A stretch of 64,000 nt of DNA from Ficedula albicollis (lineage: Eukaryota; Chordata; Aves; Passeriformes; Muscicapidae): NCBI RefSeq assembly GCF_000247815.1, contig NC_021677.1, positions 43,250,864 through 43,314,863 on the forward strand, given 5' to 3'. The stretch's first letter is position 1. Every line of letters starts with the position of its first letter. The position numbers and the translations under genes are program-made. The notes below the pieces were generated by a model. The model did no database searches. It saw only the letters and a program-made list of their open reading frames with translations, and was not told the origin of the DNA. Shown piece by piece: positions 50,964 to 62,814 of this stretch.

Positions 50964-53084
50964 GAGACAAAGAGGTGTATATCGATCTTTATGCAGGAAA
51001 ACGTTTAAAATTGTAAATACCTACACAAACATACATATGTAAAAATGACATTTAAAACATTTGCACTCTTTCAATTACAGAAAGTTAATCTACCTTGACT
51101 ACAAGCTCTATTTCTCTCTGTTATGATGTTTAGTTTGGTCCTAAAGAGTCCCTTGTAATGTAAGACACACTTGCCTCTTGGAAAATAATAGGAGGATGGT
51201 CTATAAATCACAAAGCTGGTGCAGTGTAGACAGTATCAACACTGAGTCTGAAAGATATTGAACTCAGAGCTAAAGAAGTAAAAAGAAATATATTATTCAT
51301 TAGCAAAATTTACATTAAAAATCAATATAAACAACAAAGCAATTATTTTGGTTCCAGTAGGATTTTAAAATGTGGAGAAAACCACTCATATAATATGTTC
51401 CAATAAAAAAGAACACTGAATATACTCTACATACAATACAACAAACTTTGCATTGTTTCCCCACTGATGATGTTAAAATCTTCAAATCTTGCTAAGTAAT
51501 CTTGCCTATGAAATAATTGCCTTCACCAAAAATCATGTGCAATAATAATAAATAACAACAAAACACAGAAAAAAAGTTGAAATTTGGATGAGATACTAAT
51601 AAGGTTTCTGGACAATGAGAAAGCAAATCAGAATAACTGGTTTTAAATATACTCTAACCATTACAAGATCATATCTTGTACACACTAGCCTTGAAAAAAA
51701 AATCAATTCTGGGACAATGCATGCTTTTGAGGCAAAGGTCCTTTCTTGTAATAAATTTACATTAATTCAGAATGTAGTGTATACCCACAGTGTTTTTATG
51801 GAATAGCTTCCCATAAATTTTTCTTTGAATAGAAATTTTACATCAAGTAAAAGTAATTTTGTGAAAATATTATGAAATGTGCTCAGGAAGAATTCTGTGT
51901 CAGTGACACAAAACACAGTAAAACCAAGCATAGTTACTTCTTTGATCCAGTCTTCTGCTAACTGGCAATCTGGCTCTGGTTATCTCAGACATCTGCAATT
52001 ATGTTAATCTACATGAAAAATGGTGATTTTCTCATAAACACTGCTCAGTGGAATGAGTTTAAGTACTTTTTAAAGTAATTTGCTAATACCTGGCTTCAGC
52101 TGGCAAATTGGAGCAACAAGATCCAATGGTTATGTTATCAGCCACATTTTGCCATTCTGTATAGTGCCCTGATTCCATAGTGCCCTGTTAATTTCTCACT
52201 TATTGTCTCAGAGTAAGATATCACAACAGGGTAACTCTTCAGGATTTAGAAAAGGGTGACTTAAGGAAAAATGTGCTTTGTAGGACATTCTTTGATATAT
52301 TTCACTATTTCTCATGCTTTTTTAATATGTCACAAAGCAGAGTATGTTTCAATCTTTTTCAAATCTACTAGTACAACTTTTCAAATGAAACTTTTTTCCT
52401 TTTCTTTCTTTACAGGAACAGATTCTCATTTAAATGATAAGTAAAAGATTCTCATTTATTGCGAAGGTGATGAGTCTTCTTCCAATAGTGCTCCTCCGTT
52501 TATTTTGTCCCATTTATAATTTGATTTCTATACTCAAACTATCTTTCTGTGACAATCAAGAGTTTCCAATGATCTTCTGTCCTTATGGCCCATAGTTCTA
52601 TCAAGTAAAACAGGCTTTCCATGAATTTTTGGTCAATTCATTTTTCCTTAAGGGTAGCTGCCACGAATGGATTTTTTCCTCTTTTTGGAACAAGCTGAAA
52701 AAATTGGTTGTGTTTATATGCATTTTTCTGCTGAGTTCATTGAGGCACAGAGTTCATTCTGGGAACCTTATGACCTGAACCCAGGTGATTGAATGATGAT
52801 AAGGGAGAGAATAAAATTACCAAAGTTCAAGGTATGAGTTTCATTGCCAACACCAAAAATAGCACAGTCACCCAACCTGTTGGTTCCATGGTTAACATCA
52901 ATGATACTGAAAGAAAGGCAAAGCATGACTTTGGAGACTACAGAGAGGCATTCAATATGTTAATTTTTAAGATTGTGTGCAATTTAAGCAAAAAGGGATT
53001 GAAAATATTTGGAATATGGATATAAGGTTTCTTACAGCTTCACAACTTCCCCAGACCCCAGGCCACATACAGGTTGCAAATATG

Positions 53085-53240
53085 GGAACTGAAAACTTGA
53101 CTGTGGCAGAGTCATGCTACCAACTTCCACTGGAGCCTTGACCAAGTCATGTGTTAACTGTCCTGCCTTGCCTTGTCTGTAAAATGGGAACAAAGGTGTT
53201 CAGTGACCCATTTAACAAGGCCACTGTAAAATGTACTTAC
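53085..53240 (+). repeat. Probable old MIR-like SINE relic
   Basis: The order of motifs fits a MIR element on the plus strand. 'ccttgaccaagtcatgtgtt' stands for the 'ccttgggcaagtcacttaa' block, and 'ccttgtctgtaaaatgggaa' for the 'catctgtaaaatgggga' block. It is strongly diverged. Confidence 0.5.
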
Positions 53241-53689
53241 TTAATGTCTACGAAGAGAATAAAAACAAAGACTAGAAGGGCTAGGAGAATAGTGGGCTTC
53301 ATTCAGCATTATTTTGTTTGGGTAGCCAGCTGGATGATTCCTGTGGTGACAGTAAGAGGTTGACCCATTTGGCAAAAGCTAAAGTTATTTATATTTGTCT
53401 TACACTGAAAATTAATGTCCCCATGGCTTGATTTTCGGGCTAAGCAGATGGTATTCCATATCACAAAGCCAGCAAACACCAACATCACCAGCTCTTCACA
53501 TTTTTAGATAAGAGCAAATACAAAGGCTATTATAGAGGTGTGAAAGCGAATTGAGGAGAAGGCAATACAAAAAGAAATATTTCAGAAGAGTATAATTTGG
53601 ACAGGACCCCTATGACATCCCATGGAGTATGTTAAATTAGATGGTCTAAATAAGACAACAAATTAACAGACTAAGCACTGTTTTGAAAG

Positions 53690-53870
53690 CCACAGAGCTC
53701 TGAATCCAGTTCTACTTACTGACTGGGTGGTCTGTGCAAGAAATTTCATGGGTTTTGGGTCCACCTTTTCAATCTATAAAAGGGAATTCTAGATACCTCA
53801 TGAGACCTGGGCAGCACCACTGGGTAATGTTTGTAAGAAGTTTTGAAAGGAAAATACATGTTGCACAACT
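53690..53870 (+). repeat. Possible old MIR-like SINE relic
   Basis: 'ggtctgtgcaagaaatttca' and 'ccttttcaatctataaaagg' followed by 'gaattctagatacctcatga' resemble the same tail layout (intake of 'cctcatctgtaaaatggg..atacct'). It is decayed and the call is uncertain. Confidence 0.35.
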
Positions 53871-54169
53871 GTTACTAGTTTTATTAACCTAAATCACCAG
53901 GCAGCTGTCCGACAGCTAGTCAAGTTCATCTTTAATCTCTGACATGCCCCTCTGTCACTGCTTTCATGAAGGAAAAAGGTAACCTTTCAATTTGTGCACA
54001 GTTTTACTATTACTTGGATGCTTCCTCCAATATAAAAGTTAACGTATGAGTAATAGAAAATGCCAGTGTAATGACAACAGTTCATTTATACACTTAAGGT
54101 AAAACAAGTAAAACACAGCTAACATCTATCTATGTAGAGCTCTATCTGGAGATGCAGTCTTTTTATAAT

Positions 54170-54370
54170 ATCTGAGCATCTCACATGGCAATAATAAACC
54201 ACAGTTGTGAAAACATCTAGAGTATTTTACATTACTCTTAAACGAATATCTTGAAGTACTTTAAAAACATGAAGATTATTATTCAGGCTGTTGGGGAAAC
54301 TGAGGCACACCTAAACTGAGTGACACGGCCAAGGCTGCACGGAGATTTAGCACAGGGAGTCAGCAGCTGC
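54170..54370 (-). repeat. Probable old MIR/CORE-like SINE relic
   Basis: 'gaagattattattcaggctg', 'ttggggaaactgaggcacac' and 'tgagtgacacggccaaggct' line up with the classic 'attattatcc..ggggaaactgaggcacag..gtgac..gcccaaggtcac' segment. In the usual convention this is the reverse orientation. It ends about 190 bp from exon 1. Confidence 0.5.
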
Positions 54371-54469
54371 AGAATTTCGTGAATCCTTAACCCCGGCTTA
54401 GAAGCACCGCTCCTTTCAGCTTTTACTTCTCCCGTCAAACTTGGCAGGAGGTAGGTGGTAGCTCGCAGC

Positions 54470-54670
54470 ACACAGCCATCCCCGTCCCCTCCCGGGCGGC
54501 CAGCGGGATGCTCATCCCCGCTCGGCCGGCTCCCGGTGCCCATCCCGGCGCTCACCTGCTTGTAGGCGTCCAGGAGGAAGCTGTTCCAGACGCAGCGCAG
54601 CCCCTCCGAGGTCAGCATCCTCCGCCACTCGCCGCGCCCGGACTTGGAGCGGCTCAGAAACAGAACCATG
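54470..54670. promoter_or_regulatory. Small CpG-rich segment over DIO2 exon 1
   Basis: CpG-dense sequence spans the donor site and the second half of coding exon 1. It is not large enough by eye to call a full CpG island. Confidence 0.5.
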
Positions 54671-54777
54671 TGCTTCAGGAGAATCACAGAGTCATAGAGC
54701 GCGAGAAAGAGGCAATTGGAGAAAAAGACCGGCAAGATCTGAAGCGTGATCAACAAATCCACACTTAGCAGACCCAT
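54556..54777 (-). CDS. DIO2: DIO2 coding exon 1 (membrane anchor)
   Basis: This exon encodes residues 1-74. It starts at ATG 54777-54775 with MGLLSVDLLITLQILPVFF and ends LLDAYKQ at the donor. Residues about 10-34 form a hydrophobic single-pass helix that anchors the enzyme in the ER membrane with the catalytic part in the cytosol. The linker RSKSGRGEWRRMLTSEGLRC is nearly the same as in other vertebrate DIO2 proteins. The length of 74 codons equals that of human exon 1. The reading frame runs on past the donor into the intron, but the extension (VSAGMGTG and onward) has no homology and GTGAGC is a strong donor. This start is chosen because it gives the family N terminus. Many upstream ATGs exist but all open short, closed frames. 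Confidence 0.97.
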
Positions 54778-55395
54778 CTTCCTCGCTGCTTCTCTTCAGC
54801 CGGATACCTTCAGCTCTCTTTATTGCTCTGTACCCTCATTTAAAAGAGTAAAGCAAAAGGCATTTCAAAAGCCTCATTACCCCTTTCACAGCTGCTCTAT
54901 TTAAAATAAGCAGAGATAGTTAAGTATGAGCAGGCTGGTTAAAACCATAACTGCACGATACTCATTCAACTGCAAGCTGCTTCTTTTTCAGAAATTTAGA
55001 TGTTAACAAAAATTCTTCTCTTAACCAGGAGACCTGATTTTGCTGAAGAGAGAGGCAGCTCTGTTCCCAGTTCCCTGCAGTTACAAAATTTAAGCTGAGA
55101 CTGTTAATTGTTAACTTTCCTGCACTATCCCATTGTTTCTCGGATATTTAAGCACTGAACAGACCTCTCATTTCTGTGTCAGTAAAGCTAGCTACTAGGT
55201 GCAACAATACTTTAAAAAAAAAAAAAAAGGTTTATGTACATAAACTTTCTGTTCCTTCCTCCCTGCCTCCCTCCCTCTCTTTCCCTCTCTGCCTCCCCCG
55301 TCCCCCCCTCCTACTCCGCGTCTCTGTATTCCTGCCTTCCTCCTCTCGAACTCTCTCTTTGCTATCTGCCTATGGTGCAAAGTGCTCTCCCCTCT
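54778..55395 (-). promoter_or_regulatory. DIO2: DIO2 5' leader with multiple short uORFs
   Basis: The predicted unspliced leader is about 0.6 kb. On the minus strand I count short upstream ORFs at 55241-55194, 55171-55148, 55133-55125, 54965-54939, 54948-54901, 54877-54836, 54863-54840 and 54839-54810. Most are 3-16 codons, several overlap, and all end before the main ATG. Short ORFs in the DIO2 leader are known in mammals to depress translation, so the same is likely here. The distal end is GA-rich (about 55250-55350). No spliced leader exon can be excluded. Confidence 0.7.
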
Positions 55396-55421
55396 GGAGT
55401 CCCAGCTTGCTTCCCTGAAGC

Positions 55422-55429
55422 CTTTTATA
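55422..55429 (-). promoter_or_regulatory. DIO2: DIO2 TATA box
   Basis: The minus strand reads TATAAAAG. It lies 58 bp downstream of the CRE in the direction of transcription. A start about 30 bp further, near 55395, fits the DIO2 layout with a CRE roughly 90-100 bp upstream of the start. Confidence 0.75.
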
Positions 55430-55486
55430 CATTCCCTAGCTAATTGCTGCAATAGAGAAATGAAACCCTAATCTTAGTAAAGATCT

Positions 55487-55494
55487 TGACGTCA
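55487..55494. promoter_or_regulatory. DIO2: Consensus CRE (TGACGTCA) in the DIO2 promoter
   Basis: A perfect 8-bp CREB palindrome lies about 95 bp upstream of the predicted start. In human DIO2 a CRE at about this distance gives cAMP and cold/adrenergic induction, and the match in site and spacing supports the same role here. Confidence 0.8.
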
Positions 55495-55589
55495 ATGTAA
55501 AAGAGGGCTTTACTTTGGCCAGGACTGCAGTGAATAGAAAAAATGAAATTCTCAAAACTTTTTTTTTTTTTTTCCCCCCTTAAGGGAGG

Positions 55590-56380
<791 letters not shown>

Positions 56381-57879
56381 AGAGAGGAGAAAAAAAGAGA
56401 GACAGAGAGCAAGGGTGGAACTTTACTTTGCTTTGCTTTGAAAGGGAGAAAGAAAAAACCCAGTATGTTTCTGAATGTTCTTACAACATACTTCCAAATT
56501 TTGGAAGAAGTATTTTCATGTGACATGGAAAATGACACAGCAACACAGACTTCTGTTATTGATAGGTTTTTTCTCATGGTTAGTTTTGGATTTTTTGTCC
56601 TTTTTTCTTTTGTGGGAAGGTGAGTTGATGCATCCCAAGAAAGGGCACATTTCTGTGATATTTTTCTCCCACCTGCCTGAAGTACATATATAGTGTTTAA
56701 ATATCTTTTGTTGTTTTCTTGGTAACATAAGTGAACACCTGTAACTGACTTCATCTACTGATGTGTAAGACAGGGGGATAAGAAAGATAAAATGCTTTTT
56801 ATGGATTTGGGTTTTTGAAGCTAAAGTTCCCTGCCCAAAAAAATATATGCTTCAGCCTTAAATGCTGTTAAACCAACTGAGCTTCAAGGACTTTAATATT
56901 CCCCTATGATAGCTATTTACATCCCCTAGTCTACTAAGGTTGACTAACTTTTGGTTAAAAGCTTGTAAAGAAAAAACAGAAAGAAGTTTCCTCTGGCAGA
57001 ACCATTAGTACTTTTACAGCTGCAAGTATCCCCTTCAGCCCCATGCTGAAGGGTTTTTTTGTTCATTTGCATTTCTCTTTGTTTCACCTTTTTAGTCCAA
57101 TACTTAGTCCTCACATGATTTTTTTGGGGAGCTACAGTAGAAGTGTTTGCTTGGGAATTTTTTAGCATGGTTCTAAATCTCTTAGGTAAATATTTCATGC
57201 ATTTCCTGTTGCAGACATCCATAATTTTGGGGTTTAGTGGATGTCTTCACTATGTGCTTACATAGGCTATCCTCACTGGATACATTTCATTTCCAGAGAT
57301 GCCAGCATGATATCTAGCCTCTGTCAACTCACATCCTTGATGAGGAGTACAAATTTACTTCATTAATATATCTTAGTCTTCATCAGTCATGACTATTCTT
57401 TCACTGCTAGCAAATGCAGAAGGTAAATACCATCAATCTTCCCTACTCTGGGGTCTTTAATTTTCAGACATTGTAATGTCACTTGGCCTGTCATTATACT
57501 AGGATGAACACCTCTAGAAAAGTGTCTTGTTCTCACCAAAGAAAAGTTTGTTTAGGTAGCTTAATTTCAGGCATTTGCAAAAGATATCACCCAGACAGGA
57601 TACCTTCCAGCAAATGTTTACTCATAGAAATACCTTGAAAAGGTTGCACACATTAAACCAGTGACCGTCCGCATTACTAGCATAAACAAAACAAACAAAC
57701 AAAAGACCGAGGTTTTTTTCCAAACTATTTTTAAGTCAAATGCTGGTGATGACAGTGTTCTGTTGCCATAGAAGGATTGAAGCCTCACAGATCTGGCTTT
57801 ATTACTAAAACTTGCAAAAACACGTTATAAGAAGGCATTTATATATCCCCACTCACGGATGAGTCAGTGTGCTCCTGTC

Positions 57880-58000
57880 ATGTGAGCACAAGACAGGAAC
57901 AAGGGTCCCCAGAGCTGCTAAACTCGCTTACTGTCTGACCTCGGGCAAGCATATGTAATCACTTGATTACAAGCACTCTTAAGCCTAAGTTACTCTTCTG
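57880..58000 (+). repeat. Possible old MIR-like SINE relic
   Basis: 'tgtctgacctcgggcaagca' followed by 'aagttactcttctgtaga' resembles the MIR 'tgtgaccttgggcaagtc ... ctcagtttcttcatctgta' layout. It is decayed. Confidence 0.4.
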
Positions 58001-61000
58001 TAGATTCACCACTTAAAAAATACATGATTCTGTCTGGGAAGGTCCCCTTTCTGTATTTAGGGAAGGTCTGTTAAACGGCAGGCCTGGAGATTGTTGATGA
58101 CAGTGCCAGATGAATCATCAGCCATTGTTTCTGAGAACAGTTTGCAAACAGCTCTGAGGACAGTCCAGCTCAGGCTCTTCCTGTTCCCTGGAGGTAAAGT
58201 CAGGCAAGAACTTACCCTGGGAACACAATGTATTCTGGGTTCCTGTGAAACAACTGCCCCTACCCACAGCATGCTTCATGGGTGAAGAGGTTGTTTGTAA
58301 GACAGCTGGAGACCAGACAGCTACAGAGCTTTGAAGTGCACTGGGAGCTGAGCAGGAAGCCCATGGAGCACTGGTGTGAGATGGAGCTTCACATTTGCTG
58401 TGTCACCTTTCTTGCCTATAAAGCTGACTGTATGCATAGAGTTGAACAGAACTACAACGGGCGGTGTGTTTGGGAGCTTCAGTCAAAAAAATGGATGATA
58501 ACTCCCTAATATAACCATAAAGACATGAATCTTTTGAGTAAATAAAGGTAAAGATAGTTTTTCTCATTACTGTCTTCAGAAGCAGCCTGTCTCTGCAGGG
58601 ACAAGGCACTTCTCATCACTTGACAGTAGAGTCCAGCACCCTCAACAGAGATGGAATCTTAATCCTACTTCTTGACAGTAGTTAATAGTTTTTTCTTATT
58701 CTTGACTGGAACAATTGATCCTCTGTTTATTTCTCTCAGATGTCAAAAATACAAGGGTAATCACTATTTGCATCTTTTGTGAAAGTCAGGTATGTTAAAC
58801 ATAATCTCATTTTTGAAGCCAACAGTCTGTTGTTATTTCCCTGCAGATGGTCATGAAACAGGGAATAAAGGCTAGATTTTTCAGACCTTGAGACATTAAG
58901 AGAGCCTTGAAGGCTTGAAGCCTTCCTTCTTGAAGGAAAACTGGATGAATTTCATACATGAGGAAGAATTAAGCAGGGTTGAATTTACACATGAAAGAAC
59001 TGAGATAGGGTTCAGCTAAAGCTCATTTCAGTTACCTGCTCTGCCATACCTTCCTATATAATTTGGGCATAGCCCTACAATGTACCTCAGTTCTTCATCA
59101 GCAAAAGAAAATAAAAGTCCACTCATAATCTAAGGAGCAGTCAGGTTCAGTAATGGGAAATTAAACATATCATCCATAATTTGTCAAGGTGGAATGAGCA
59201 AAGCCAACAACATTAAAGCATTTACTGTTACTAAACCTTATATGCGGCTAAAGTCAACAGTATTGGTATAGATGTTCATATTCTGTAATGTTTATAAAAA
59301 TCAGTGCCATCAAAACCGAAACCATGCATAGCATCATGTTTCTTTCCAGTTTCAACCACAGTAGCATGAAGATTAGGACATGAGTCACTAATAAGTTTGT
59401 TTACTGCAACTCTCTTGATAACGGTATCTGGACACAGAAAACTTGAGGTGGAGTTACCGCAGCTCAGGCCACTTCCTCTAATCTCATTTTATAGTGCATC
59501 CATAGTAGCTTTCTGCATGTCAGAGGGTGTATTTTACAATCTTCACTTTTTTGTGTAGGTTTTTGCTTACTTGTTGCCTAATTACCTGTGTAAGCCACAG
59601 TAGCAGTCAATCATACTGTTTCAAGACACTACAGTACAAACCAAGTAGACTGACTGCTATTTTGGTTACTCAGCCTTCATTTCTCCAACTAAAGAAGACT
59701 ATTTTGAATGCACTTACTCGTTGCAGCACAGCTGTGGAAGAGTACCTCAGAGTGACAGGCAAGCCAGGCTCTGCTCTGGTCCTACCCCCAGGAGGTTCCT
59801 GGGAGAGATCATCCCAAAGGATTCAGCACAACCTGTGTGCCTGCCTTGCTGCTTCTCACCGCTTTCACTGCCAAAACCAAAGAATGAAGCTTTTTGTTTC
59901 AGAGCTAGTTAGTGTGTCCATGAGCTTATCCCTGGAGAATTGTGCAGCTGCAGAGTGATACGGCTAGAGATGGGGAAGAGAAAAGTTTAGATTAGCCTTG
60001 CTGCCCTGGGCAAAATTTGTTTATTAAAGCCAAACAAAAATCTGTACCTCTCATAAACCCACATTTTTTCTCTTTGCCAAAAGAGAAAAAATATCCCCAT
60101 CTCTCAGCAACAATTCCTTCACTTAAAATGCCATTGAGCATTCACTGTCTATTACATTTTTTTGATTAGGATCAGCAGCATATTTTCTTAAAAAGAAATA
60201 ATATTTTTAATGAAATAAGTTGTAGGGGTTAATTTTTTTTTCCGCACCAGTTGCAGTGTTGTCTGAATGGATTATCCATGGTGTGGGTCTCCAGGCCTTA
60301 CCTTCCTCCATCACTCCTGGCCACATCACCTCATCTGAATGGAGCACTGTTCATGCCCAGCCCCATTCTGCCTGCTTAAAGCTGCCTCTGCTCTCTACAG
60401 GAATTTGCTCACCAGCATTTCCAAGGTGAGCACACTAAATCTATCCTTACTGCTTAATTTATTTACATTTTGTATAAGCCTTGGTTTTGTTTTATTTGGG
60501 ATATTCTACCATTGCCATTATGCTGCATAATTAAGAGTTGATTATTTTGTGAACTGGCAGCTGTGAGAGGTGTTGATTTAATACCCCAGAGACCTGTTTA
60601 CTTAAGTTTATCTGCAGTGTGGCCCAGTGCAGGTAAGAATGCAAATTGCCCACAGAAGCAGCTCTCCATGGCAATTTGGAGTGAAGCCTCCCAAAGCAGA
60701 TAAAGGAAGTCACGCTCACTGCCCACTCAGTCCACAAAGCAGCGCTGCAATTAGAGGTCGTTTCATCCAATAGAGGCCAAACTGGAACAGTATTCAAATG
60801 AGCTAAAGAAGAAAATGCAGTATAATTGGGTCATTTCTGGATAAGGAAAGAACAGAATATCCTAAGAGATAGCAAGTTATACCTAGATACACCAGGAAGT
60901 AACTGAGGTAGTCTTATAATCAAGCTGCAGTTGTTCAGAAAGATCGAAGTGCACAAGGAAAAGTGGGACTGCTACTGCCTCTGCAAAACCTGTTCTGTAA

Positions 61001-61610
61001 ACTTCAAAGCTGTCAGTCTGGCACCTTCTAGGAGCCTGCATTCATTGTATGATGGCAAAATGAAAAAATTGACTCATGGGTGTGGTTGTATAATAGTGAC
61101 AAATTTGAGACTAGAAGAATTCCTCACATCCCTTCACTAACGATCCCCAAATTTCTATGCAAAACAAAAATCCCCTCCCTGTTTCAACAAAGCTGATGCT
61201 AAAACACACCTGGCTGAGTCAGACTTAATTTTGGAACAAAACAAAACACCCTATCCACCCTAAAAGATAAGGTAATGTCTTCAGAGAAAAAACAGAAAAG
61301 CTGATTTATTGACAAGGATAATCAGAAGACTTTGTTAGAAGAAAAATTAGTCAGTCCAAGTATTCTGAATAATGCACAAGAAGAGCAAAAGAGACTTTTA
61401 TGTCTTGAATATGAGAACAACATCTATTTGTAGGTTCTGTAAATTACCTCCTATATTCCCCAGAAAAGCTGGGACTAGAATTTAAAGCCTAACTCTGCCA
61501 TGACTATCCACATGAAGTACACGTATGCAGGAGTATACTGGCAGCTACGTGTATAGCTGTCAATGAGCTATGAGGTTAAGGATTGCTACCCATCTAAATA
61601 CCGGAGAGCT

Positions 61611-61674
<64 letters not shown>
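61611..61674 (+). repeat. Pure poly-G tract, 64 bp (probable artefact)
   Basis: A run of 64 G is followed by 'aggaggagaaaaagag', so again it borders purine-rich sequence. There is no obvious flanking duplication. If real it would be an extreme G-quadruplex tract. Confidence 0.9.
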
Positions 61675-61675
<1 letters not shown>

Positions 61676-62702
61676 GGAGGAGAAAAAGAGTATGGATAAA
61701 ATTTTGTTATCATCTCTGTAGCCCTTTCTAAGTAATTTGGCTCAAAGCTCTAGAAAAGCCTCCCAGCCCCACCTCTTCCAGTTGAGAAGGGTCCATTTCC
61801 TTTTTCCCAGCAAACCACTGATCTTTTTCACAAGAATAGTCTCTTAGATGCATGAGATTAGTAAATATATATATCCAATACCATCAATGCTCAGTCTCAG
61901 ATCAGACAACTTTGCAATTTTTTCAGTTGGATCCTAATTTCCTACCTAATTTTGCTTCTCTCAGTTCTGTCAATACTCTATTACCATCATTTGTTTGCCT
62001 TTTAGAAAGAATGAATTTGCAGAATATCCTAGAAGTTTTTGTCTTCTGGGAAATCCATGAGTTTGTAGCATTTGGGAATCAGGAAAATACCTAGGTCTTC
62101 TTGGATAAGGCAGTAAGGAATTCATGGGAATTTATTTCTCTAAGTGAGGACATGAAACTTCTTATATCAAATATGGAAAGTCAAGGCTTCATCTTTAATT
62201 TCAATGTTTTCAATAGTCATGTCAGAAACCACAAATCTTTGAATGAAATCATATTGTAGGTGTCCAAACTGCCTTACAACAACTTGGTTTCATACATTCA
62301 AGTGTACAAATAATGGCTTTCAGGACATTCGAAGACCCGAATTACTTTAATTAACTCCTTCAGTTTCATGGGTTTATTAAAAGATATTAAATGTATATGG
62401 GACATATGAACAATATTGCTCAAAGTCTGCCTTAGGCCAGGGCTCTAGCTTTACCTAAACTACTCACATCATCTTCTCATGCTATGTTTTCTACTATATT
62501 TTCTTCAGTTTGAGAAATTGTCCATACTGAACATTTTATTTGCTACATTAGAAAAAGTTTATTCTATTATCCTAAAACAATTCAAGTGATAATGCAAAAA
62601 GTGCCCATTGTGCTTCTTATAGAGGGATGTTAAATATGCATAAATTTATACCTTTTTTTCTCCCATGACCATATTTTCCAGAACAGAGGAAAATATTGCA
62701 AG

Positions 62703-62814
62703 TCAATCGCTTCTCGAAAAAAATTAATTCTCTATTTCAATAATGTTTCTTTTTTTTATCAATCGCTTCTCAAAAAAAAAAAAATTCTCTATTTCAATAA
62801 TGTTTCTTTTTTTT
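62703..62814 (+). repeat. Direct tandem duplication, ~55 bp x2
   Basis: 'tcaatcgcttctc' to 'caataatgtttctttttttt' (two separate anchors) occurs at 62703-62757 and again at 62759-62814. Differences are confined to the internal A run. Confidence 0.92.

Larger units (their letters stand above)
43512..54555 (-). other. DIO2: DIO2 intron 1 (11,044 bp, phase 0)
   Basis: The donor is CAG|GTGAGC at 54556/54555 and the acceptor CCATCAG|GTC at 43512/43511. Codons are uninterrupted, as in other vertebrate DIO2 genes. The intron holds tandem duplications (44060-44158, 45750-46135, 50731-50828), a GC-rich block (47640-47880), a second GC-rich block (about 50040-50345), a CA/TA microsatellite, and several probable ancient SINE relics at 53040-54370. 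No second gene and no alternative exon was recognised. Confidence 0.9.
38255..55395 (-). other. DIO2: DIO2 gene: two coding exons, selenoprotein
   Basis: This is the whole transcription unit as I reconstruct it. The predicted start is near 55395, 30 bp below a TATA box. Exon 1 is about 55395-54556, the intron 54555-43512, and exon 2 43511 to about 38255, ending 15-20 bp past an AATAAA at 38277-38272. The predicted mRNA is about 6.1 kb, close to the roughly 6 kb I recall for chicken DIO2. It encodes an ER-membrane enzyme that removes the outer-ring iodine of T4 to make T3 inside the cell. The CDS has no frameshift. Gene, strand, splice sites, Sec codon and SECIS are seen in the sequence. The exact ends are inferred. 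Confidence 0.95.
55206..55584 (-). repeat. DIO2 promoter block, copy 1 (gene-proximal)
   Basis: This block of about 379 bp contains the leader start, TATA box and CRE. It is repeated almost base for base at 56005-56380. Copy 1 is contiguous with exon 1 on one side and runs into poly-G on the other. Its poly-G-facing end ('taagggaggggagg') looks like a degraded form of the corresponding 'taagagagaggaga' after copy 2. Confidence 0.95.

Noticed and set aside
54283..54555. Continuation of the exon 1 frame past LLDAYKQ to give a 164-residue protein
   Set aside because: It crosses a strong GTGAGC donor, the extension shows no homology, and the known family sequence resumes in exon 2.
59527..59958. 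143-codon plus-strand ORF in the DIO2 5' flank
   Set aside because: No recognisable family, no splice or promoter context. Treated as chance.
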